DNA of 64,000 bases from Centroberyx gerrardi (Eukaryota > Chordata > Actinopteri > Beryciformes > Berycidae), in NCBI RefSeq assembly GCF_048128805.1, contig NC_136012.1, positions 10,266,621 through 10,330,620 of the forward strand, in the 5' to 3' direction. The translations under genes and the position numbers were made by a program. Positions 23,585 to 35,351 of this stretch are shown here, one piece after another (the stretch's first letter is position 1; each line of letters starts with the position of its first letter). The notes beneath the pieces are model-generated. The model did no database searches and was not told where the DNA came from. It worked only from the letters and a program-made list of their open reading frames with translations.

Positions 23585-24250
23585 ACACAGGCGGCCAACT
23601 GCTGCTGCTGCATGCTGCTTAAAGGGCAGCCGCTTGGTTTGGGCTCTCACTAAAGAAAGCAGGCAGGCTGGAAAACAAAACATCACCCTGTCTCCAGCCA
23701 CACCTCCCTTTTCCCTTAGTGAACACACGAGCAGGCAGCGTCAGACGCACACCTGATTCAGTTTTACTGCTGTCAATGTCTACAGGACCTCAAAGTAAAA
23801 GAAGCTAATACAAAAGGAAAATATTGTTGTATAGAAGCATATGAAAAATAGGTCATCATGCTCATTCCACACTTCCGATATTTTATACAGGAAGATCAGC
23901 AAAATTTACAAAAGTTAGATAATGGAAATGACCTTGACTTGCTAAAAAAGAAGTTGATGCTTCCCCATTAAAATCCTTTTGTATTTTGGATATTATTTTA
24001 GCCTATAAGTCTAGGAGAGCTTATATTTTGTAGATATAAAGCAACACATACACACAGTGGAATTCTGGTGTACACACAAGCAAGCACACATGTGTCATTC
24101 ACACTCAAGACATCCTTTTTGTTCAGCCTCATAAAGTGTAGTGTCTGTCAAGTGTAGTGTTTCAGAGACAAAATGCTGAAGTTGTAATACAGTGAGCTCT
24201 ATAAATACTAGGACAGTAACTTGTTGATGTTTTGGCTCCATACACATATT

Positions 24251-24365
24251 GCTTAAGATGTGAAAATAGTATTTTCACATCTTAAGCATTAACAGTCTGG
24301 ATTAACTGCATAGTCATTGTGTATTTTCAAAATACACAATGACTATGCAGTTAATCCAGACTGTT
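24251..24365. repeat. Two adjacent long perfect hairpins
   Basis: Hairpin 1 has 18-bp arms (24251-24268 and 24270-24287) with a 1-nt loop. Hairpin 2 has 37-bp arms (24291-24327 and 24329-24365) with a 1-nt loop. They are 3 nt apart and both arms pair without mismatch by my reading. Confidence 0.9.
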
Positions 24366-24539
24366 TCCTTTAATATTCTAACCCATATCAGATGAACTGA
24401 CAAAAAATGCAGCTTTTATTTCATATGGTCCATTTTGCCAGCTCAGCCATCCTTGTGGGGGATCCCTCTTTGTTATTGCTAACATGACATTGTTGTGTCC
24501 TGCTTTGTTTTGTTTCCTTGTGTTTTTCTTTGTTTGCAT

Positions 24540-24655
24540 ACTGTATTTTCATTTCATACTATCATTTTGTCTTTTGAGGTATAGGTAGGCTCGTTAAAGC
24601 CCATTGAGACATGCTTTGTGATGAAGGCTATATAAATAAACTTCCATATTTACAC
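24540..24655. repeat. Dispersed teleost repeat tail (LINE/SINE 3'-end type)
   Basis: CCCATTGAGACATGCTTTGT followed by GGCTATATAAATAAACTT is a pattern seen at 3' ends of many fish retroposons. Judged from memory only; family not assigned. Confidence 0.35.
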
Positions 24656-25685
24656 ATAAAAGTATTTGGCCATTGTCATTTTTTCCTATATATAGTGAAA
24701 AAAATCACTGTGCAATGACTTACAAATCTGCAGACCATAAATATCTTTTTTCCAGGTGCTCTTCCCTGCCTTTTTGTATATCACTATATTTCTATGATAA
24801 CACTGAATTACTATGGTACAGTATGGAATTCAGTTATCAATTCAGCCTGAAATAATTATGCTTCTGTAATGAGAAATATGAGTTGCTTAAAGACAGGCAT
24901 GAGTTACTTTAACAGTTGTTCCTCCCTTTGAGACCCTGAAATGAGGGGGACCTTGTACAAAAAGTGCTATAATGTTCATCCAATATGGCTTAAAATATCC
25001 TCAAATGAAAGCTGACAGTATAGAGTGTATTGTGTATCCTTGTGATAGTGAGTGTAAAACATAGAAACAAATCACTTATACTTTGTGTTGAAATTCCATA
25101 AGTGTATGATGTCTTCTTCAGTCTGTGATGTCAGTGTGTCAGTAATCTGTGCTAAATGCCTGTTTGCAGAATCATGAAAGTTTGCATTCTGTGTTTGATG
25201 GCATTGCTTTGAACAATTAGGATGGAGAGTATTTCTTACCTTATTTGGAGAGACAGGGATATAACAGGAGTTAGGGAGGAAACAGGAACAGCAGCAGCAG
25301 ACAAGGGGAAACATGGAAGAGATAAACAAGAGAGAAAGGATGTCAGTTAGACTGGTGGTCAGCATACCGAGTCTGGCTCTGGGAAGCACAGCAACCAACA
25401 TACTTACCGTCTGGATCACAACTAATAGGGTTGTAATTGTGTGTGATATTTTATGTGGGTGGATATTCATGGGTGGGTATTCATTTTGCCTGATAATACA
25501 TTAATCACATCTCATGCATAGATTGTCTTGTGTCACAGAAACATTCCAGTGTGTGTGCACATAAACTGAAGGATGAAGGATAAACTATCAAAGTATCACA
25601 AAGTGACAACAATTGAGCATTATTTGACTTGTGTCTGCGTCATAGACTTTAGAGTGTATGTTAGTGATAAGATAAGTAGTATGTT

Positions 25686-25958
25686 CAGTGTTTCCTCTAC
25701 ATTCAGTGGGGGCCCATCAGTGTGTGACAATTGCCTCCACATATAAAGACAATGAAAATTCATCTGGCCTTACCGTTTAAAATAGAGCAAACAAATAAAA
25801 CTGGTATGGCACAATTAGTTCATTATTTACAATAGAAATATTTAAATAAGAGATACAAACAATAAGAGGCAATGGAACTGATAGTGGGAATCAAGCTGGG
25901 TTTGAACCCAGGTCACTGAACCAAAATTACCCCCACTGCTATTACATGGGAAACACTG
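25686..25958. mobile_element. hAT-like non-autonomous element (MITE)
   Basis: The ends form imperfect inverted repeats: CAGTGTTTCC...CAGTGGGGG at the left and CCCCCACTG...GGGAAACACTG at the right, the usual hAT CAGTGTTTCC terminus. Length about 273 bp, no coding sequence, and no clear 8-bp target duplication. Confidence 0.5.
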
Positions 25959-25973
25959 TATTGTATGATAAAA

Positions 25974-26048
<75 letters not shown>
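25974..26048. repeat. (GA)n microsatellite
   Basis: About 75 bp of GA units with one GAAA interruption. Confidence 0.95.
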
Positions 26049-26050
<2 letters not shown>

Positions 26051-26097
26051 ATTGAAACTTTCTATTGGCCCCACTGTCCATGACAGAGAGATAATTA

Positions 26098-26193
26098 TGA
26101 TGATGATGATGATGATGATGATGACCAAAACAATAGTTATAATGCCACTCAGATAAAGTAAGACAAAGAATAGGAAAGAAAGAAAGAAAGAAA
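26098..26193. repeat. (TGA)n and (AAAG)n microsatellites
   Basis: TGA units 26098-26123; AAAG units about 26174-26193. Confidence 0.9.
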
Positions 26194-26289
26194 ATACTGA
26201 ACAGATACGAGTACAAAAAAGACAGAAAGAAGACAGAAATAGAGAAAGTAAAGCTGTAGCTAGTAGGTAGAGAATGGGAGAATAACATT

Positions 26290-26400
26290 GCGAGAGTTAC
26301 AGGTTCACTGGAGCTGCCATGCTAAAAATGTATGCATTCATGGTAATGTAAGGCACTTTGGATAAAAGCATCAACCAAATGGCTTATGTTATTTTACATT
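26290..26400. repeat. Dispersed fish repeat fragment
   Basis: TAAGGCACTTTGGATAAAAG followed by CATCAACCAAATGGC resembles the widespread teleost motif ending in GATAAAAGCGTCTGCTAAATG. Family not assigned. Confidence 0.35.
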
Positions 26401-26836
26401 ATGAGATGCAGAACAGAAAATAAGCACAGCTATCAGTCTTGCCCCTTCGAAAAATGCCAATTGCAGGGTTCCCACACTCACTTGTATATCAAATTCAAGG
26501 ACGTTTCAATGACTTTCAAGGTCAATATTTGACGTCACAGAGACCTAATTTATTACTCATGATCTTGTCAATTTGAGAACTCATGGTGAAATCATTCATT
26601 TTAAAACTTTTGCTATATCAACAGAAATATCCATCCGAGGGTTTTCCCATTGATCCTAGGACGGAGATGAATGATACATTTGGGTGCTATATTTTAATAA
26701 GAAATCAAGTACTTTCAAGGCCATCCACTCATTTCCAAAGGTTTGCAAGCCATGCAGACACCCTGTGAGAGTTATGTATGGAGCAGGACCAAAATACTGC
26801 ACTGCACTGCTGCACAGGGACACTACCCTCACAGCA

Positions 26837-26850
26837 ACACCAGGGGGCCT
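26837..26850 (+). promoter_or_regulatory. CTCF-like motif in the spacer
   Basis: ACACCAGGGGGCCT matches the ACCAGGGGGC heart of the CTCF consensus, with mismatches at the edges. Single-motif evidence only. Confidence 0.3.
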
Positions 26851-26929
26851 CAAGGCGATGCCCCTGGATAAATCCATGCCTTATTAATAAGCTGCTCTGC
26901 ACTGTGACCCTGTGTGTGTCACAGGGGAT

Positions 26930-26933
<4 letters not shown>

Positions 26934-26968
<35 letters not shown>
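26934..26968. repeat. (TG)n microsatellite
   Basis: About 17 TG units. Confidence 0.95.
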
Positions 26969-26969
<1 letters not shown>

Positions 26970-27316
26970 CAAATTCAGCTTTTCAGACAAAGCAAAGCAG
27001 TAGCTCCTACTGTAGATGTGCCTAGCTGAAATGGTGCACTGTGTGTGTTTGTGTACATGAGTAAATTACAAATAAGGACCACGATTGATTCATGATTACA
27101 GTGATACTCGAAAACACACATTACATGCATACAGCATAAAAAGGTCATCTAATGCATCCAGAGAAACACACATAACAAGGAAGCTAAAACAATGGGTACC
27201 AAAATATTGCTGTTCCTACCAAAAAACAAAAAGCAAATAACTCAGGGACAGTATCTAAATATGAGCCATCACACATCAAAGACATTGGGTTACTGGACCA
27301 GTAAAAAGCAAGCAAA

Positions 27317-27347
27317 CAGGGCAGGGCAGGGCAGGGCAGGGCAGGGC
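27317..27347. repeat. (GGGCA)n pentanucleotide repeat
   Basis: Six GGGCA units. Confidence 0.95.
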
Positions 27348-27550
27348 ATCCATCAGAAACAAATAGGTAGGAGTCTCCCTCCAACCCCCACCACAAACAG
27401 CTATGATCACCCACTCTCCCTCCCCTTCCCCCATCATTCTAGCCCTAGGTCTGAGGATGCTGCACCTCTCTGCCCAAAACAGGGGTGCCTCCTGCCATCT
27501 CTGTACCAACAGATGCATGGATCTATCAGACACCAGAGGCTTCATCTGCT

Positions 27551-27565
27551 GCTGCCCCCCTGTGG
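27551..27565 (-). promoter_or_regulatory. CTCF-like motif in the spacer, minus strand
   Basis: Minus-strand CCACAGGGGGGCAGC fits 13 of 15 consensus positions by my alignment, pointing towards the site at 26837. Confidence 0.3.
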
Positions 27566-27984
27566 CTCAAAGAAAAGTGGTACAGTCCTGCCTATGAGTC
27601 AGCTTGTTGCTGTGGCAACACATCCCACCTCTCTTCCTGGGAGCTGGAGATGGTGGAAAAAAAGGAGAAAGGAGCTATAAAAACAGCATGGAGGAGGAGA
27701 GGGAGGAGAAAGGAAGGGAAATGATGCTGGGAAGGAGGGTCCTTGAAATTGAGATTTGTCTCACATAACTCTGTGCAATGATAATCTAATAATAATAATG
27801 ATAAAAACCTTTTAGCACATGGCCATACATTGCCAGGTTACATAAATAATCTCTTGACAAATGGCTGAAAACTGGTACAGGAGAGAGCTTTGTGATGAAC
27901 ATGGTGATCTACATAGGCTTGAAACAACACAGTATGGTATCATGGCTTTGTATAGACAGGACAAAATGTCCTACACTAAGCAAT

Positions 27985-28029
27985 CTCCCTCTCCCTCTCT
28001 CTCTTTCTCTATTTCTCTCTCTCTCTCTG
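27985..28029. repeat. (CT)n-rich tract
   Basis: Pyrimidine tract of CT and CCCT units. Confidence 0.9.
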
Positions 28030-28457
28030 CAGCAGAACGGCGCAGCTGGGGAGGGGGAGGGGATGCAGAAAAAGAATGAGATTAGGAGGAAAAGGGAGGA
28101 CTGTATGAAACCAAGAGGTCTGATACACAGTGGCCACCCAGTCTTAGCTACAATGTTTAACTACCCAATCATCAATGACAATTTTTTACATTTATGATAA
28201 CATTATAATGATTGGCACTTCTGCATATTATGATGCAATACAATAACAAAGTGTATTTAACAAATAATAAAGTGTGAATATAACCATGATAATGATATGG
28301 AAGTCTTATAATGTGATTCATTCTACACTACATGTTTACTCCCATGGAAAGCAGGGCTTAGTCCCAGGCAGTGGCTGAGTGAATTACTTGACCTGTTTTC
28401 TGATCACAGTAAAATGACCAGGGCGGGGAGTCTAAATGGTTTGACAGCTCAGGAGAA

Positions 28458-28494
28458 ACACACACTCACACACACACACACACGCACACACATA
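28458..28494. repeat. (CA)n microsatellite
   Basis: Interrupted CA units. Confidence 0.9.
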
Positions 28495-28591
28495 CAGATA
28501 AGCCCTGCATTGACATCCAAATTTGAGAATTTGAACTTTGAGAATGTGTTTAAAATGTGTCTCTTGTGTGTTTATGTTGAATCCAACAGAG

Positions 28592-28592
<1 letters not shown>

Positions 28593-28649
<57 letters not shown>
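28593..28649. repeat. (GT)n microsatellite
   Basis: About 28 uninterrupted GT units. Confidence 0.95.
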
Positions 28650-28650
<1 letters not shown>

Positions 28651-29089
28651 TGTTTGACACAACTCTGCAATTGCCCCACTGTTACATTGCTATAAATAAT
28701 CGCTGGTGCAATCCTTTCCAGTGGATCAGCCTGTGCAGACTTCCACAGTTCCACTACTGGGACAATAACACACATGTACATAATGTCAGAATATATTGTA
28801 TGTTCATAAGCAAACACACCATATACAACACATTACAGTGTATGCTTCCATGCAAGGGTGGGTACAAGTAAGTGTAGCATTTGAGTGTGCTTGCATGTAT
28901 TCTCTCCAGTTTCCCTTCCCTTTCCTTCCTTAATACAATATGACATGAATCCTCATCCTGCCAGTGATTGTCTGAAGCATCAGAGTAAAGTGGGGATCTG
29001 CACTATAGCAAACAACAAAACCATCATCTCTACATGTTTGATCAAGCACTGGGTCAATACTATAGTGATACTTGAATGGTCTCCTAAGG

Positions 29090-29290
29090 GAAATTCAATT
29101 TTTGCTTGCCCCTCTCCATGGGGCGATCAGAGATCAGCGTCAGCTACAGAACAGCACCCCTGGTAGGTATTCAGCGTCTTGCCCAAGGACATTTCAGCAG
29201 TGTGGATGCTTGTGGAAGAGGGGCTTGAACCTGGACCAACCAGTTGAAGGATGATTTCTCTAACTACTTGGCCACCCTGTTGCCCTGTTC
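29090..29290. repeat. Dispersed fish repeat fragment with tRNA B-box-like motif
   Basis: CTTGCCCAAGGACATTTCAG, GGGGCTTGAACCTGG and ACTTGGCCACCCTG form a pattern common in teleost intergenic DNA. The GGCTTGAACC stretch resembles a degenerate tRNA B box. Family not assigned. Confidence 0.4.
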
Positions 29291-29713
29291 ATATTCAGGT
29301 ACTAGGTGTTAATGTTCCTTTTCTGTGTGGAACAACCAAACAAAACAATGCTACCTCCTAAAAAGCTGAACGTACACGAAGAGCACAGCTTTGACCATTC
29401 ACCTCATACCTGAGGATTTACTCTCTTTAGCAAATAAATAGACATTTGTAATCAAAATACGATCCTTTCAAGTTCAATGTTCAGAGAGAGACATGCGGCA
29501 GCAAAGGCCAGCTGAAGACAGTATTATTTTCTAGAAACAGGTCTACCTGTTGAATTTTTTTCCTGTGATGTATTAGATGCTCAATGTATTGAGCTGCAGT
29601 TTATCTGCTCTGTGTGTCAGTCATACCAAAAAGTCCCATATCTCAGACATCCACCAGATGATCTGGTCCGGAAGAAGAGGATGGATTACAGTATGCACAT
29701 GAAGACACCCACC

Positions 29714-29780
29714 CTCACACACACACACTCACCATCCCCTCCCACCTGACCACACACCCACACACCCACACACCCACACA
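29714..29780. repeat. CA/CCCACA-rich tract
   Basis: CA units followed by CACACCCA units. Confidence 0.9.
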
Positions 29781-30711
29781 GCGTAGATAGGATGCTGATC
29801 ACCCAGTAGTGATCACTGGCCCCACTGGCACACACACACAGGCAAACAGCTGTTCACCACACGGCTTGGCTACAGAGAGAGGGAGCATAAACAACAGCTT
29901 AGGTCTGTGAGAACCAGGAGCGTATCTGGTGACAGCACTGTGGCCAGTCAAGTTCAGGAAACTGATGATTGTGGCTGTGTGTCAGATCCAAAATGGCTGC
30001 TGCTGACAGCCCCCAGGTAGGTTAGATCAATGCTGTGTGTTGGCTACAGGTTCCTATGCCAGTTGTTACTATTAAAATGACAATCAGAGATTATGCATTT
30101 CAAATGCCTCGAAAATGTGACCTTTTAACTTTCTGTATCAATTTTGTCTTGATATCTCCCATGGAAATTTGCTGGAGAGATCACTGAAATGTTACAAGGA
30201 GAGGAGAGCTTACACAACTTCAACACAGCCACAGTCATTTAACTTAAATCATCCACCAAGTGACTGGCCAGTCAATTGCCAGCATTCTGAATTATTTGAG
30301 GATGCAGATATTATGGTGTATAGTTGTGATAGTCCCAACTATGCTGCAAACACAAGAAAGTTGACCATTCAGGTAAGGGGTAGAGGGGTGCACACCTGCA
30401 CGCAAAACATATAAAAAACAGGATGAACCATTCAGCGACTGGCAAAGGAGTTTCTTTGAGCTTTGACCCCCATGGAGACGCTGTGACCACCAGGATTTAC
30501 GGCACTCAGTAAAATCCCTCCCTGCTAACAGGCCTGAGAACGGAGACATTGTGGTTCAAACGCAGTTGGAACAGGTAAAGCAGACACAGATGTGCTATGA
30601 CACTAATGGTGATAGACTGCTTCCAGGGGATATAGTGGTTCACACAATAAAACTAGGTTTCTGCCTTGTGTTGAAGGTTTATGAACAGTTTGTCTACTGC
30701 TATTTTCACAT

Positions 30712-30751
<40 letters not shown>
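30712..30751. repeat. (CA)n microsatellite
   Basis: About 19 CA units. Confidence 0.95.
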
Positions 30752-30753
<2 letters not shown>

Positions 30754-32293
30754 TCTACTACCCAAACACCTACCAATATGACCAGACAAGTCAGACTAGC
30801 AGATCAAATTCTTCCTCTGAAACTGGAGAAAACTTGTCAGAAATAATTACATTCAGACAAACCGTCATCAACTGCACCATATCAACATCACAATCATCAT
30901 CGATATATCAAGCTACACTTAAAAATGCAGCTATATCTGCCCTTCAGACATCTAAAGACAAGTATTATTTTCACCAAATTTACAAGATAATACTGACTGG
31001 CTTTGCTACTTCCTGTATGAGTCTCCCTCTGTGACGGTTAACATTATGGGGTGCATCTGAAAGCCATGTGGAGGGTAATGTTTCCCTTGTGTTGGATGAT
31101 AAACATGAAGGCTTGCGGGCAACTGGGAATGAATGACCCCTTTATGATGCTGCCTGTGGTGAGAGAAAGGGAGGGATGGATGCAAGATAGACCATATACA
31201 GCTGTCAGGGACTAAAATCAGCATCATAGACTGCTAGTAATTTGTGGGCATCTAGATTAATCTCATTGCCAGTTCAGTTTTCCTCTGTCTTCATATTCTT
31301 TCATTCATACATGTTAAGCCTATGCCCTGATTCCTTACATCCCCTTGATATTTGTGATATAAGCTATGGAGATCTCTCTTCCTTCATCTCTCCTCTTGCT
31401 TTCCACTCTTTTTTATGCTGTGATATCTCACTATGTCTCTGTCCTTTACAGTGCAGTCAATCAGTTTAGCCGTACATCTCACTCTGTTCCACACATCAGA
31501 CTTCCCTTAGCCTCCTATCTCAGCAGACAAAGGGCTGCAGATCAAAATGGCTGCCGTGCATCACTAACACGAATGCTGCACAGGGATGGTGGAGACTGGG
31601 CTGGTTACCACGTGTCTCCTCCCCTCCCCCGCTGCCTCTCTCTTTCTCTCCATCACACTCCTTTCCCATCTCTTTCTCAACATCACCACTATTACTGCCT
31701 CATACTTTCAGTCTTCCACCCTCCCTTCTATTACGTTTTACACCTCTCAGTCAGTTTCATTGCCCAATTCTTTACATTTTTTTATTTTGATTTCTCTCTC
31801 ATTTCTTTTCTCATGCTCTGCCTCCATCCACCCCTCTCTTTTTGTCTGTGTGCGCAGCCTAATGCCAGGAGTATAGCAGCAGCGTGCTAGGGAGGGAACT
31901 AGGTCACTGAAAAATAGTGCACTGTGTGTGTGGTTGTGTGTCTATGTGTTTGTATGCAAGAGCAATCTGCAGCAGTGCTTCAGCACAGCAGAAGCCCAGG
32001 TCTTTTTTCTTTCATTGTAACTACTCTCTTATATCAAGTTACATTTCTCCAGGTCATTACTTGTCCTCCTATAAGGCATACACTATATGTCAGTCTATGC
32101 TGAAAATGAAAGGGATCTAAAAAAAAAAAAAGGATCTAACTAAATAGACATTTGTTACTTTGGAGGTATGTACTGAACACAGATTGCCATAGTACAATGC
32201 AAGATTACTCAAACCATTACCAGCACTAGTCAGCTTCAAACATATAATTCCATATTAAAGAATGGAATTGATCTGAAATAAACATGTCAGCAC

Positions 32294-32319
32294 ATACAGT
32301 ATATAGCTATATACTGTAT
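32294..32319. repeat. 26-bp perfect palindrome
   Basis: ATACAGTATATAG joined directly to its reverse complement. Confidence 0.9.
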
Positions 32320-32747
32320 ATATAAGATATGAGAAGGACTTGGTCTCAAGCAACTTGGTTTATCTTACAAAGACAATGTAAAATAATACAGGTACAACTT
32401 GTGTACATAACCGCTGAACACAACAGTATTTTTAAAAGACACATTCTCACACTGACAGTGTTGGGGTATGTAAAGGTAAGCAAACGTGGGGAAAGTAGTG
32501 GATGCATTCTGAATACCTGAGCAAAACAGGAAGATGATGAGCACAACACTTACATCATATGTTTAATGATGTTCTCTCTTTTAAAACTGAATGACTGAAA
32601 AAGACCCGAGCAAACATTGGGTAGTTTAAATATTTTAAACTATACACAAACACATTGGCACAGGTCAGAAGGGAAATATCGAAGAAAAATGCGTTGGTAA
32701 GGGAATAGAGGTTAGAAAAAGTTCCAGTGGAGAGAGGCAGATCTCAC

Positions 32748-35150
32748 CTCTGTGATCAAATCATCTGACCCTGTGTTTTGCCTTGGTACTGTCCTGGTGC
32801 CACTATGGTCAATGCTCAAAGTGCTCTGACTGAAGGGGCGGGCGTACTTAATATCGCTCTTCCGGGAGTCGGTAGTTCCGCACACTTCGTAATTGTACAC
32901 GTGCTTCAAAGTACCAGTCCCTCCTACGTCTGCGTAAAGGGGCGGGTAATATGGAATTACAGGAAGATTCCCGCTGGATTTGTAAAATAGGCGCTCACGT
33001 CTCCACCTGTATATTTTCACTGATATAATAACCACTAAACACGTGATGAAGAGAAAGGAAACTACAGCCAAAGCCAAGACTAAGTAAAAAGTCAGGTTGT
33101 CATTGTACTCCTTGTCGTGTGTAAAGTCAGTGAACTCCGACAGCACTTCAGGGAAGCTGTCCGCCACCGCCACGTTAACATTGACTGTAGCTGAACGAGA
33201 GGGCTGTCCGTTGTCCTCCACTACAACAGTCAGCCTTTGTTTCACAGCATCTTTATCAGTGACTTGGCGGATAGTTCTTATTTCTCCATTCTGTAAGCCC
33301 ACTTCAAACAGCGCCCTGTCTGTGGCTTTCTGCAGTTTATAGGAGAGCCAGGCATTCTGTCCAGAGTCCACATCAACAGCCACCACTTTAGTGACCAGAT
33401 AGCCCACATCTGCTGAACGAGGCACCATTTCAGCCACCAGAGAGCCACCAGTCTGGACTGGGTACAGAACCTGAGGGGCGTTGTCGTTCTGGTCCTGGAT
33501 CAGTATTTTTACAGTCACATTGCTACTGAGTGGAGGAGAGCCTCCATCCTGCGCTTTTACACGAATTTGGAACTCCTTCGTTTGCTCATAGTCAAAAGAA
33601 CGCACAGCAAGTATCTCTCCACTCTCTGCATTCACTGAAAAGTAAGTCGAGGCTGAAATCCCATTCATCTGACTATCGTCAAGGAAATATGAAATGCGTG
33701 CATTGTTCCCAGAGTCTTTGTCACTAGCTTTGACAGAAAGTATCGACATTCCAGGTGAGTTATTTTCGGTGATGAAAGCAGTGAAAGATTGCTGTGAGAA
33801 CAGGGGAGCATGATCATTTACGTCAGATATTCTTAAATTAATAGTTTTGTTTGTAGAATAAGGGGGAGACCCCTCATCCGTAGCAGTTATTGTTATATTA
33901 TATTCCGGTACTGTTTCGCGGTCCAAAACCTCGTTAGACAATAAACTATAGAAATTGGTGGAGGATGATTTGATTTTGAAAGGTAAATCTGGACTGATGA
34001 AACACTTAACTTGGCCATTTTTACCGGAGTCCAAATCTTTTATATTGAGCATTGCTATAACAGTCTCTGGAGCCGAATCCTCTGGTATGGGATTGGAGAA
34101 CGAAATTATGCTAATGATGGGTGAGTTATCATTTACGTCGATCGTGTCAATTAGCACCTTGCTTGTGTCTGTCAACCCTCCTTTGTCTGTAGCTTCGACA
34201 TCAATTTCATAATGTTTGGCTTTTTCGTAATCTAACAGACCACTCACGGTCATTTCCCCGGTGTGGGGATCAACATTAAACAGAGATGATGCACTATCGG
34301 TATGCTGAGAGAACGAATACACTATCTCTCCGTTTGTTCCCTGATCAGCATCAGAGGCACTGACCCTTGAAATAACAGTGCCCCTCGACGCGTTTTCAAG
34401 CACAGTTACCCTGTAAACCGATTGGCTGAATACAGGTGCATTATCATTTGCGTCCAAAACAATGACGTTTATTTTGACAGAACCCGATTTCTGGGGATTA
34501 CCACCATCATATGCTGTCAATGCTAGTTTATGTTCTTCTTGTTTTTCTCTGTCGAGTGAGCTGTGCAGAACCATTTCAATATATTTCGTTTCGTCTGGCC
34601 GAGAAACCACATTCAATTTGAAATGATCTGTAGGATTAAGTTTGTATGTTTGAAGAGTGTTCAGTGCTACGTCGGGATCTTTGGCACTCTCAAGCGAATA
34701 CCGAGCCCCGGGTACGGCAGATTCACTAACCTGGAAATTCAATTCCTTCTTTGAAAAAAACGGAGCATTATCATTAATATCTATAATTTCCACATCAATT
34801 CGATGCAGCTCCATGGGATTTTCCAGTATGATCTGGAAATGCAGAGAGCAGGGAGATACTTGCTCGCACAGCTCTTCTCTGTCTATCCTTTTTGTCACTA
34901 CTAAAGTCCCTTTATCTGCATTCAGACCAATGTACTCACTACCGTCCTCAGTAAATATCCGAGCCCGCCCGGATTTCAGTCTTTTAACATCCAAGCCCAG
35001 GTCCTGAACGATATTCCCTACAACCGAGCGCGTTGCCATCTCCTCGGGTATAGAATAACGGACCTGTCCTCGCGTCAATTCTGCGACACAAATGCAGAGA
35101 AGCAGGAGCGGCCATGCAATTTTTCCTGCAACACAGGAAAGAGCAGCCAT
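32748..35150 (-). CDS. B1: divergent clustered protocadherin variable exon, subfamily B (last B exon, own cytoplasmic tail)
   Basis: Encodes 801 residues. I place the start at MAALSCVAGK (35150), which gives a clean signal peptide (AWPLLLLCICVAELTRGQ). The frame extends 28 codons further up to 35234, but that part would precede the signal sequence. EC1 has Cx5C (LCEQVSPCSLHF), and EC2-EC5 are quite unlike the other B exons. From late EC5 through EC6 and the membrane helix (about 33005-33560) it is almost identical to them, then the tail diverges again: RERLFYKSSGNLPVIPYY, YNYEVCGTTDSRKSD, ending GSDDLITE. Its donor is GAG|GTGAGA (32748/32747), stronger than the GTTAGA used by B2-B10. Phase is still 0. 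I found no RE1-like site behind it. This reads as a distinct gene type sitting at the end of the B array. Confidence 0.92.
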
Positions 35151-35351
35151 CCTGGCAAAAGTCGTAAAAACGTGATGGAAAAACAACAACAACGTGTCAA
35201 AAACGGAACAAAAATTGGTCTTCAGCACGCACACGAGTGTTGTATGGGTGTCTTTGTCAGGCTATAGTTCCTATTGACATGGAGCTCTAACACGAACCAA
35301 AGAGAGAGAAAGGGAGGACTTAGGAAAAAAAAGTCTCTTTCTCCTCACACT

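Larger units (their letters stand above)
24185..25060. mobile_element. Degenerate Tc1/mariner-like fish DNA element (tentative)
   Basis: The left end (ACAGTGAGCTCTATAAATAC, then GGACAGTAAC and TTTTGGCTCC) and right part (GGACCTTGTACAAAAAGTGC, CTCAAATGAAAGCTGACAG) resemble, from memory, a common non-autonomous teleost transposon. It has no coding capacity and appears interrupted by hairpins and another repeat. Exact ends and target duplication were not found. Confidence 0.4.
22465..32711. other. 10 kb spacer between subfamilies A and B without recognisable exons
   Basis: No cadherin-type, constant-exon or other known coding sequence was found on either strand; the open frames here are short and mostly made of microsatellite codons. 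It contains microsatellites, several dispersed-repeat fragments, a double hairpin (24251-24365), the orphan promoter relic (23262-23335) and a GC-rich island with a split RE1 (23465-23730). Stretches about 30160-30700 and 31000-31900 look unique and unexplained. Two CAAAATGGCTGC motifs (29989-30000, 31543-31554), YY1-like, are also present. Confidence 0.7.

Noticed and set aside
27192-27680. Plus-strand 162-codon frame in the spacer
   Set aside because: Runs through the GGGCA repeat and low-complexity sequence; no family features or splice context seen.
29126-29165. AACAGCACCCC followed by TGGTAGG as another RE1
   Set aside because: The right half does not fit and the sequence is inside a dispersed repeat.
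30430-30545. Possible small exon or conserved element in unique sequence
   Set aside because: No splice sites around a coherent frame and no similarity to protocadherin constant exons; left as unexplained.
31366-31890. Plus-strand 174-codon hydrophobic frame
   Set aside because: Results from a pyrimidine-rich stretch; no convincing protein features.
33097-33342. 81-codon plus-strand frame found opposite every B exon
   Set aside because: Antisense shadow of the invariant EC6 segment.
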